A stretch of 37,455 nucleotides of DNA, taken from contig JAOXYB010008900.1 of the NCBI GenBank assembly GCA_028565635.1, positions 1-37,455 on the forward strand, given 5' to 3'. The position numbers and the translations under genes are program-made. This stretch comes from Phoronis ovalis. Lineage: Eukaryota > Phoronida > Phoronidae. Shown piece by piece: positions 9,520 through 19,700 of the stretch (its first letter is position 1; each line of letters starts with the position of its first letter). A model generated the notes under the pieces. It saw only the letters and a list, made by a program, of their open reading frames with translations, ran no database searches and was not told where the DNA came from.

Positions 9520-12500
9520 TCACCAAGGCAGTTTCTCTATATCGACATTTCCACCACTTAAAATGACGGCAATTTTCTTGATTGAAGGGTCCATATTTTT
9601 CATTTTATCTGATAAAACAGCAGAAACAGCGACTGCAGAAGTTGGTTCAATTACCACCTAAGAAAATAGCAACACAAAATTATATGGTATAATGATTTAC
9701 AATCAGTCCGTAGATTTTGACAAGATATAACTCGGCTGTCAGTAACAGATCACGCTTTCGAAAATACTTGCTAGCAACACTCGAATTCATAAAAGTTATT
9801 ATACATCTCTAAAAATAATTTCTTATTTACCTTACAACGAAGGATTACTGGCAAAAGAATGTATGGTTGCGTTCCGTCTATAATTCCATTAATTACACAT
9901 AGTTCTGTACAAGGACGTCGAATGTCCACATTAGTTCAGTTTGAAAAGAAATTCTCAAAAAGAATATATAGAGATTGCTCGAGAATAATTCCAGACGTTG
10001 GGAATACTGACAATGCTTCATATTAGCGAGGTGACCTAAGCTTTCATCTACAACGTCTCCACTTCCACCAGTGAAATAACATACCTTCATCCTTTGGAAA
10101 GTAAACTTCATTGCTTCAACTATTTCATCATCAGTCTATAAAGAAGTAATTTTAATGATTTGTAGCAATAAATGTTTTGGAAAAGTAATTACATTTTTGT
10201 CCAACATTTATTCTAAACCATTTAAACTATAAAAATTACAGTACAATCCGCGAGACCATCCCAGAGTACCAATTAAATAACAACATGGACTTATCGAATT
10301 CCGAGGTCAAACCTTGTACTTTGCACATGCAAATTAAATTAAAGAAGCAATTTTCATCACCATGGTAATCAGTGTGTTCAGTTTTCTGCATAAAGGACCT
10401 TTGTTTGTTTCTGCATACTGCGTGTAATTGGCTACTTGGAGCTAATTGAATGTAACAGCAAAAAGTATAGATATCTTACGCATCAGTAGTGCTGGCAGTG
10501 CTAATGACGTGAGATTAACGAAGTATATGTATTTACATATGACATGCAATATGCCATTTAAAATAAGTGCATCTGAATGTTTACCACAGAAAATACATCT
10601 TTCTCTACCAGTTCTTTTAATATTGGCCATGTTAGTTGTCCAACTTGTTGACATCTGATTCCTTCCGCAATGGTGTGCACGCTCTGGGGTGGATTGGCCC
10701 ACAATCTTTCACCTAAGAAATAAATATTTAGCGTTTTTGGATAAAACTGCATCAGCCATCATCCTATGTATGCTACATAACATGATTGATGCGAATAGGT
10801 AAATAATCTTTATATCGCAACATTTTCTTAACATAAACGCTCTACACATAATTCTTAAATTTGCTTTTTTTTAAATATTTTTGATCAATTAAAAGGAAAA
10901 TCAGCAGTAAAATGTTTGGAAGCTCTTTTAAATAATATACTAGTATATAATATTTTACATCAGCTTCGCATTGCCATTTTAGTTGGATACTAGATTGGAA
11001 CTAAGCGATATCTCAAGTATACCTGCTCTAAGACATTTCTCTAAATTCTTCCCTTTTGGTTCTACGGCATAAACTGCAATAAAAATGATTTTGTTTCTTG
11101 TAGTAACAATTTCAAAACACAGTCTCATGTTTGGAGGTGGGATTATTTGGACATTTCTTCCATCGTAGTGTGGCGTTATTAATAATGTAATAAAATGTAT
11201 ACTCGAAGGCCGATGTAGTATAAGTTACTGCTCGCAGTAGTGCTATAAATGCTTGTTGGCCAAGATCGACCAATTACTATCCTGCATTCAGGACTATTTT
11301 TTATTTTCCAGTTTCTATTAAATAGATTCAAAATCTGTCCGAGTAGACAACTTTTTCAAAAATATACATAATCACTAATTCTCAGGTTCCTCTAATTAAG
11401 GAAATTTGTTCATACCTGGTCTCAAGAACGTATTTGTGTCTAGCCTGGTATCGAGTTTGTCATAATTTCTATAAAAATTAGACTCACCTTTTGCTTGCGG
11501 TTGCTTTTCTAAGGCAGCTAATGAAATTCCTGAACACAAGCCACCACCATTTATCGGTACTAACACAGCATCTAAATCTGGAACTTGTTCAAATAATTCC
11601 AAACCTACAGTACCCTAAAGACAAAATCATCAGCCAGCTTTAAACAAATTGATCTACATGTGTTTTGTAGCACATAAAAAATATGTATATTGCATATTGA
11701 ACATTAGGAGTTAACTTACAGAATAAATTTATGAAATTAACAACAAAATATGGAACCGTTTTACTTGCAGAACAGAAAAAAAAATAACAAAAGCAGCACA
11801 AGCAGGTACTGCAATATTGATAGTTATTCAAAATCAATTGTTGTTCTAAGGATATATGGGCCATTTCGCCGTTTTGATTGCCAAAGTTGTCCACACTCAT
11901 AGTTCTTTTTGTACTTTCTATGCACTTGATTGAAATACAAGAATATTCCAACATCTTTTTTAAATTGTGTACTGACATGTGATATGAGACAACATGATGT
12001 TCTAAAAAAGTACACGATTTCACTGAAAGAAAGGGTAAAGTTTGGTCAAAAGACACGATTGAAAGCGAATGCAATTAAATTCAAGTACTTCATAAAGTTA
12101 AGAGTTTATGACCAATTAATGTTCAACGTTTATCTGTTTTCCGTTTTGAGGTCAATTGAATCTCATCTGCAGTGTCCACTAGTTTTATTTTGAACATTTT
12201 ACTTTGCCACGAGAAAGATGTTCCTTCTGAGCTACTCCTTAGCATTGGTGGTATTTTTAAGATTGTCGACTGCATGTAAACGTCGTTCAGAATAATTTTG
12301 TACAGAGTTTTGTAGAGTTTTATATATCCTAGGATTAAACGATAAAAAGAGTACGAGAGTAAATAATTAAAGTCATAATCTTGCCTAGAAATCATGCACT
12401 ATAATTCCATTTAAACTTCTTAAATCATATTTTGTTATCCGGTTAACAATATCAATGAAATAATTCAAATACGCTGTTCATTCAGCGAATAGTGAGAGTT

Positions 12501-15500
12501 CCACTAGATCTAGCTATGCCAGCATTTAAACCTCCCTACAGTAATTTATCGTTTTTATGTCTTTAACCTCTTCCAAACGACAAGGAATTATTGAAATCAT
12601 CACTTGTGGAAAAATGGCTCGCACAGAGATGGAAACCCTTACAGCACAGAACAATTGACAGAATAACTGTTGAACCGAAGGAAAGTCAGGAAAATGGTCA
12701 CTGAAATATTACGTTAAAATAGTACGTAGCAAAATTATTCTAATATCTGTTCGGTAACGACTTAGTGTTTTGTTACTACCTGATTCCCAATGCTATCATT
12801 TTAGTTTCCTTGTTTAATTCCCTGACATATTTTGGGTAAGGTTCCAGCGTGTCATGTCATGTTCTTTACTTTCAAATGTACCACAAAAATGGGGTTGTGA
12901 CATTTCAAAAGTCTATTTTACATATGTATTGCGTTGCCAGAAAGGCTTTTAACTTGAGTCGTTATCGTTAACATATTAGAATTTACCGCCACGTAGGATA
13001 AACAGTTACTGTTTCAAGTCCGGGTATTCATATTTTTATAGGGCAACTGTCATCAAGGACATATTGATTATTAAATATTCCTAATTATTGTCAGGTTATC
13101 ACATTTCTCTTTTCGTACCAGGTGTGTTTAAACAGCAGAAGATAAAAATAGAGAAACTTTAGTTAACAAAAGTTGCAATTAATTTTTTAAACACACAAGA
13201 GTCGATACAACTGACATACGCTTTAATGTACATATCTGGGCTATATTTCGACAGCTCTGGCTTTTATTGTGTACTCTTCAACGATCTATATCGCCTTATC
13301 ATTCTGTAACGTATTCTCAAATTGCTAATGTAATAGCCCTAATTAATTTACAGTTTGTCATTATCGATTGTGAAAGTTTGTTCACACTTTCGAGAGGCAA
13401 GAATTGAAACTTCTGATCTTCATTATTTTCAGAGAATGTTAGTCCGCATTGTTTGAATAGCTTGAAGCCGACTTGGAGGTTTAAATAGGAATTCGGCCAT
13501 GCAACAAATTTAAAGTTGAATGTACCTTTGCCTTGTCTCTTGATTTTTGGTATTTTTCTTTAAAATTTATTAAAAAAATTATGACCGTTCAAAACTCGGT
13601 AGTTTTATTTTGAGATTCATAATTAAAAAGAACATCATTTATCCACAAGAATGAGGCAAAAAAAATAAAAAATAGGGAACTTGTATGCAGGGCTAACTGT
13701 AATTTGTTTTTACCAAGACAAAAGGTTTAGAACTCAATTATATAAAATTTGGATTGCTATCTAAAACGACCAACTTAGGTCAATGAAGTAAATGTTATTA
13801 TATTAATGTCTGCATATTTTCCAAATATCAGTCTATTTTTCATGTATCATTCCAAAAAGGTTAAAAGGTATAATTTTGGTAATACCACTATTACTTTTAT
13901 GGGCTACATAATTTTTTTATTTTATTTTGGCATGACCTGGCTGCTTATTTTGTGTACGAGATCAGGATGTCAACCGTACTTTTAATGGGTATATAAAAGT
14001 GTTATATAGTTCGTCCCTTACTTAAAGTGTTTTACTGTTTGAACTGCTATTAATTTTATTGTACATTATACATGCATTATATATACTTCTGTTGCACTAC
14101 TTGCTGTTAAATAAATAGTTTAACTACAGGAACTTTTTTTTTTACTTTTTAACTGACAGTATAATAAGCATCAGTGGCGGGCTTGGAAACAGCTGAAAAT
14201 TAAATGAATAAAAAAGGCTCTGGTAGTAATCTGATGTTGGTTTGTTATATTTAATCACAGTTGGGGCTGCTCCTATAGGGAGCATGCCTTTTTTTAATTT
14301 CTGGGAGAATTATGAGATGAGTACGATGGGTTTCATCTGAAAACAAATAAGTGAACAAAAAAACACAATTAAAAAATCCATTAGGAGGTCTTCAGTCGGC
14401 AAAACATTACAGTGAAACATGCGCGAAAATATAAGATGCATTTGTTTTAAGTACTTTGAAGTTTGATAGGATAAAATGTTCGAATGAAGTGAAAGGAGAA
14501 GGAGAAGTCAATTTTAAGTGTCATGTCAAATTGCAAATAATGTTAGAACATAAATCTTATACTAATGGCATAGCTATATGTATGTTGATCAGATCTACAA
14601 AATTTGTTACCATGAGAACACAACCGGGTTCGCAATCTTTAAACTGTTTTGCTATATAGGTAAAATAAAAAATTTATGAAATGTAAGATTTTAAACAAAC
14701 AAACCGGTTTGTATGTAATTAATGACCTGTTACTTTAGTTTTTCATGCCGGTTGTATCCTATAATAGGGAAAACTCTGGTGACCTACATTTCTTACAAAC
14801 AAGCTTTTGTGTAAACTATGATTAGGGTTTATTTTATTTCTATTTCAGAAGTTACGAAGCTTCACAAGCAAAATCCATTTTTTTTTGTGTTAAAATATAA
14901 ACTATCTGCTGAATTTGCTTCGGTAACATTTTGTATAATCGAATATACTGTCTAATACGAATAGGAAATATATTATATGCACAATAGTTCTTTTGGTTAA
15001 TTTACCTGGCCAGCTATAACGTCGTAATTGTCATGAGATGAAATAAACGTGAGGCCTCTTTCTTTGGCAATTAAATCACGAGTTTCCACCCTGAAAATAA
15101 AATACATCACATATAGGATTACAGTAATTAATTAAACGCTATAGTTACAAAATCTTTACTTCAAAATGGACAAGAAATTGGGTTGACAGGGTTTGCTACG
15201 TATTTTAGTATAAAATTATGTTAGGTACATTCATAAAAGTAAATAAAACATAAACACCCGGCCTGCAAGAAAATTACCTTGAAGTTATATTAGGCTCACA
15301 GTAAACCACCTCAGCACCGTATCCTTTAATTGCATTTACTTTAACAGATGATGCATTATTAAACATAACCACTACACATGGTAAGGAAACTAATCTTGCA
15401 GCCCAAGCTAAACCTTGGCCATGATTACCACTGCTTGCAGTTACAACACCCTGACACGAAGGATCTCTCTCTTTTAGTGCAAGAACCTTAAATATAAAAA

Positions 15501-15781
15501 CGAAAACCTTATTTATGAATTAGCTAACATATGTGTACAATTGTGTGTACAAGATATGCGCTGGAAGAGAATGTAGCCTAATACAGTCAGTAACCTACCG
15601 CATTCAGTGCCCCTCTTGCTTTAAAGGATCCAGTTTTCTGCAGATTTTCTGCTTTGAAGAATACTTCCCTCTCTGTAAGTTGATTTACAGTTGAGTTGGT
15701 AAAAATGTCTGTCTTGTGAATTGTAGAACCAATTCTTTGATTGGCTGTCAAAATGTCTTCTAACGCAACATGAAAATTCAT
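9520..15781 (-). CDS. SRR-like: Serine racemase / threonine dehydratase-like PLP enzyme, copy B (complete)
   Basis: Minus-strand exons are 15599-15781, 15278-15486, 15006-15090, 11488-11614, 11023-11073, 10585-10712, 10085-10135 and 9520-9657. Together they give 972 nt, 323 residues plus stop, with all borders GT-AG. Motifs in order are KTGSFKARG (PLP lysine, near residue 54), TASSGNHGQGL, ISSHDNYDVIAGQ, PINGGGLCSG, VEPKGKNLEKC, GERLWANPPQSVHTIAEG and VILSGGNVDIEKLPW at the end, where the serine faces the PLP ring nitrogen. Mammalian serine racemase is about 340 residues; this one lacks its C-terminal extension. The EPKG-ADD metal site of plant and animal serine racemases reads EPKGKNL here, so the usual Mg/Ca site looks altered. 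The triple serine linked with mollusc aspartate racemases is absent. Racemase and dehydratase activity cannot be separated from sequence. Intron 3 is 3.4 kb and holds a decayed lectin copy and a private insertion of about 1 kb. Confidence 0.92.
12218..13162 (+). pseudogene. Decayed lectin copy nested antisense in intron 3 of racemase copy B
   Basis: The signal-peptide exon (12218-12275) is still open: MFLLSYSLALVVFLRLSTA followed by a GTAAAC donor, against [17 protein letters not shown] in the intact gene. About 12431-12500 matches the linker exon and about 12550-12700 the sushi exon, both with breaks. 13122-13162 matches the last exon and reads GVFKQQKIKIEKL then stop. The SUEL domain exons are absent, so no lectin activity is expected. 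It corresponds piece by piece to 1816-2826 in copy C. Confidence 0.72.
13770..14745. other. Insertion of about 1 kb private to intron 3 of copy B
   Basis: Introns of B and C align on both sides: GATTGCTATCTAAAACGA on the left, and on the right the stretch beginning AAACTCTGGTGACCTAC. Copy C has only about 70 unrelated nt between them (about 3450-3520). No convincing terminal repeats or coding sequence are visible. An open frame at 14456-14659 has no recognisable features. It could be a deletion in C rather than an insertion in B. Confidence 0.5.
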
Positions 15782-16045
15782 TATAATCTGAAACTAATAT
15801 AACTATTAGTTATTAATATTAGTCTCATGCAGTTATAATAGACGGATTGAAAGGGAATTCCGCTAAGGGAGTTTCTCTGTCTCGTTTTATAACTTGTAAC
15901 CCTCAGGATATGCTACGTCACAGACTTTGACATATTATAAAAGTGAGATTGGTATTCTAATTAACAATAACATTTCGTGGATTTTTACCGACAACCAGTG
16001 AGCCTCGGATTACCACTAATGGATAAAACGAGTAACCAATCAGAG
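15782..16045 (-). promoter_or_regulatory. Putative promoter region of racemase copy B
   Basis: About 70-110 nt upstream of the start codon are GGGAATTCCGC and GTTTCTCTGTCTCG, the block shared with copies A and C. A CRE-like TACGTCAC is at 15914-15921, and CCAAT (in AACCAATCAG) is near 16034. The role is inferred from paralog conservation only. Confidence 0.4.
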
Positions 16046-16290
16046 GGCATGTTGTTACGAGGTGCACCACGGTAGCCCCGTACCGCCATGAGAATTGAAC
16101 ACTCAAACTACAATGTTGGGACAGCCCTAGTTCAGTGAGGACTTGTAATAAAATTAAATTTTTAGCAAATTTTGTAATACCTTTGTTAAAACAAGGTTAC
16201 AATGTTGTGCGATGTTGTGAGGTGTTACGACATCGGTACCGCATACCAAGAATCACAAAAAATGCAAAAACTATATATATGCTAGCCATT
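16046..16290. other. Spacer between racemase copies B and A
   Basis: This continues the intergenic stretch upstream of copy B. I see no RNA gene or recognisable protein here. The open frame at 16135-16362 is unsupported and partly falls in the adjacent palindrome. Confidence 0.35.
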
Positions 16291-16331
16291 GCTAGGATAT
16301 ATAAAACTCTTAGAGTTTTATATATCCTAGC
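16291..16331. repeat. Perfect short palindrome, 19-nt arms
   Basis: The arm GCTAGGATATATAAAACTC is followed by TTA and then the exact complement GAGTTTTATATATCCTAGC. A string matching the right arm, GAGTTTTATATATCCTAG, also occurs near 12315 in intron 3 of copy B, so a small dispersed repeat is likely. Confidence 0.75.
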
Positions 16332-16369
16332 TATATGTAATGTTAAAAAACTTATAGATTAAAATATCA

Positions 16370-16375
16370 TTTATT
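16370..16375 (-). terminator. Polyadenylation signal candidate, racemase copy A
   Basis: TTTATT reads AATAAA on the gene strand, about 330 nt past the copy A stop codon at 16706-16708. Confidence 0.35.
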
Positions 16376-16705
16376 TAGTCTTCATCAAAAAGATTTAATA
16401 CCTGAATGCATTCAAAATACTTGGACACAATGTTTGTCAAATACATTTCTCCATAAAGTGTTAACTTTATATTGCTCAATTTAACTAAAAGTTTGACTAC
16501 TTTTAGTTTAAATTAATGGGAAAAAAATTGCTCTTGTCGCTTAAAATGTGAATGTATTCTAATAATTGGATCACCTAAAAATTTAGCATAAAATTTGCTA
16601 ATTACAATAATTATGGTACAATTTTAGGTTTAAGCTATTCTCTTTGAATTCGACAATGACAGGTATACATTCTCGACATAAAATTTTCGATAGAACTATG
16701 ATCCA

Positions 16706-19700
16706 TCACCATGGCAGTTTCTCAATATCAACATTTCCACCACACAAAATGACCGCAACTTTCTTGATTGATGGGTCCATATTTTTCATCTTTTCTGATA
16801 AAACGGCAGAAACACCAGTTGCAGACGCTGTTTCAATAACCAACTGAAAGACAATTACTCGGACAATGAAAGACAATTACCCGGACAATGACTAAAAGTG
16901 TAATATGTGCACTGATCAATTACTGGTTTAGCACATTTACAAAGTTATTAAAATTGTACACTGCAAAACAATAAATGTATTACTGGAAACTTTTCCTTTG
17001 TAGAAGATTGTTTTAAAGGTGCCGAGAAAGTCTAAATAATTTCAGTTTTGATAAAATTCACAGCAGAGTTATCATTATAAGTTAGTATTGACCAGCTCTG
17101 TAGTTGTTACCCGGGGGGGGGGGGGATTTTGATGAAAAACTGGCTGGGGGTGAGGCCCCAGGTTAAAAAACATTCACCCATGTTACAAATTGGCTTTCCT
17201 AAAATATACCCCATGGTAAAAACCAGATTCCATGGTAAACATTTCTCAAAAATACACCCCATGGTAAAAAAATGCTGGGTGTTTTCACCCCATGGTCGAT
17301 GATATCAACAGGAAAAATAATTCAAGAAATACGCCATTGGTCATTAATTAAAAATGTATACCCTCATGGTAAAAAGATATTTGCGAAAACACATCCCCTG
17401 GTAAAAATTGTCAAATAAACATCAAAAGATATCCCATGGTAAAAACCAAGCTGAATAAAAAGGGCCCAGGGTGGCACTTTGAGCGAGAGCGCCCCCTTAT
17501 GAGTTATTAACCCAACTCATCTAAATTCATTACACAGTATGAGTGGGGGGTTATTTCATAACATACCTTCATCCTTTGAAAAGTAAATTTCATTGCTTCA
17601 ACTATCTCATCATTGGTCTATAAAAAAAGTATATATTTTGTGTCTGTAAGTTCAGCAAAAGATTATTGCACACATTTGGTGAAGCCACCATTGTGGTCAC
17701 AACTTGAACCTAAATGTTTCCAGCATGCACATTTTATGAACGGACAATAACATAGTTCTTCTTGTGCTCATGTGATTCCATTCACAAATCCAACATGTTG
17801 GGTTCGTTTGGGTTAACGCAGAGATCAGGACGGTGGCTCACAAAGTACATGTAAATACTCCAATTCAGAATAAATAGAAAATGCTACAGCCTATCCATTG
17901 GTCTAATGAGCACAAAATGCCATTTGGGTAAGCAAGACAAAATTAAGCATAGAAAATACATTTTTTAATACGTGTGTAATTGTATTATTGATTACAGATT
18001 GTTTTATTTGCAGGTGTTTCACATAAAACAGGTCATAATAATATATAATTGTATACTCATTATAGATTTCCATATGAGAAGGTACAAATAAAGTTTACCA
18101 CAGTAAATACGTCTTTCTGTAATACTCCTTTTAATATTGGCCATGTTAGATGCCCAACTTGTTGAATTCTAATTCCTTCTGCAATGGTGTCCACGTACTG
18201 AGGAGGATTAGGCCACAGTCTCTCACCTAAGAAATAAATATTCTCTTTGCTATTAAACATTGTTGCACAATGCAGACAAACAAAATTCTCAGGAACAATT
18301 TTAATTAAAAGAGATCCCACATTCAAGCAATCTGAATATTACAGCATTTTCCATTATTGGTGAAAGTGATCTCCGTAAGAATCACACTAAGGCCACAGCA
18401 TCTCACCTAAAAGAAATAAATGTCCTCTTTACTATTTTAATCATTTAGTTAGCTTGATACCACACTGGAATAAGCTTGTTTAAGAGTTTAAATCCAAAAC
18501 TAAAAACTGACCAACTTTACAAGCGGGGGAGGAAAATAGTTCCGTTTTCTATAATTTTGTAACTGGTCCGTTTAATGCAATATTTGTTATTCAGTATTGT
18601 ATGTGTGTATTTTTATTTTTGAGTAGTAACTGTATGTACTGTAATCATGTCATTTTAATGTATGTACTAGTATTCATTATGTAGTTCACCTGTACCATCT
18701 TGTTTCATGTTCAAGGACCACATAGGAAATAAGTTGGTAACTTTATGTGTTATCCTTGGAGATGGAAAACCACTTTTATTTATAGTAATTTATTTTTTGC
18801 GTTTCATTTACCAAAAGAAAATCAATCAATTAGGTTGAATCTAGCATATTTTCCATTATACTGGCAAATATGAGATCAAAAAAGAATATGAAATTTATCA
18901 GGTGACACACAATATATGTACAAATCAGTAAAAGTATCCCCTATGGTAATAGTATACCTGCTCTCAGACACTTCTCTAAATATTTCCCTTTTGGTTCCAC
19001 AGCAAAAACTGCAAAGAAAAACAATACATTGGTGTAACAACATGATTGCAAACTTAATGCAAAACAATTTATCTATCAGTATAAACTTGCTACCAATACC
19101 AGTTTTTTAAAGTATACTGGTAAATAGTTAAGTGCCTCGGTAATGAACAGTGTTTTCTGACAAACATATAATCTCTAGTTCGTTGACCATTTTACGATGT
19201 GGTTTTACACTGTCACTTCGCCTACATTATGTAGTAAGATATTATTTCTCAATTTTATGCATTCTTTCCCTATTTGGATCACCGGGTACAGAATAAGATA
19301 TTACATAGATTTTAAAATTTGCAACCCACTTTTTGCTTGTGGTCTCATTTCTTGGGCAGCCAGTGAAATTCCTGAAGACATACCACCACCACTGATTGGT
19401 ATTAAAACAGCATCTAAATCAGGAACTTGCTCAAACAACTCCATACCAATAGTACCCTAAAGACAACTTTTAATGAGTAAAACAAATACAATAATGGCAA
19501 TAGTCCAAAGTTATTGTGTTATTGAAAGGATTGTTAAAACTTTTGCAAAACAGATAAATTGTACTATAAATAAAGTCAAAGATCTGCACCACTGATGCAT
19601 CTACCATTCAAAATTGATTATTATAATATTCGAGTCAAATTATATCACTTAAAGAGGATAACTCGTCAACCTGTCAACATAACCAAATGCATTTATGATA

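Noticed and set aside
9893-10111. Open frame extending racemase exon 7 of copy B into intron 7
   Set aside because: It is read-through past a good GTATGT donor. The spliced frame into exon 8 restores the conserved family end, and copy A shows no matching extension.
11640-12074. 144-codon open frame on the minus strand, the longest in the window
   Set aside because: It lies inside intron 3 of copy B, starts at no known border, has low-complexity, cysteine- and phenylalanine-rich sequence with no domain, and the paralogous stretch in C is not open.
14456-14659. 67-codon plus-strand open frame in the B-private insertion
   Set aside because: There is no domain, signal peptide or good start context, and the length is expected by chance in this much sequence.
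17180-17450. Regularly spaced repeats taken as a CRISPR-like array
   Set aside because: The units are degenerate, the spacing is irregular, the genome is eukaryotic, and the array is bounded by the ends of a dispersed element.
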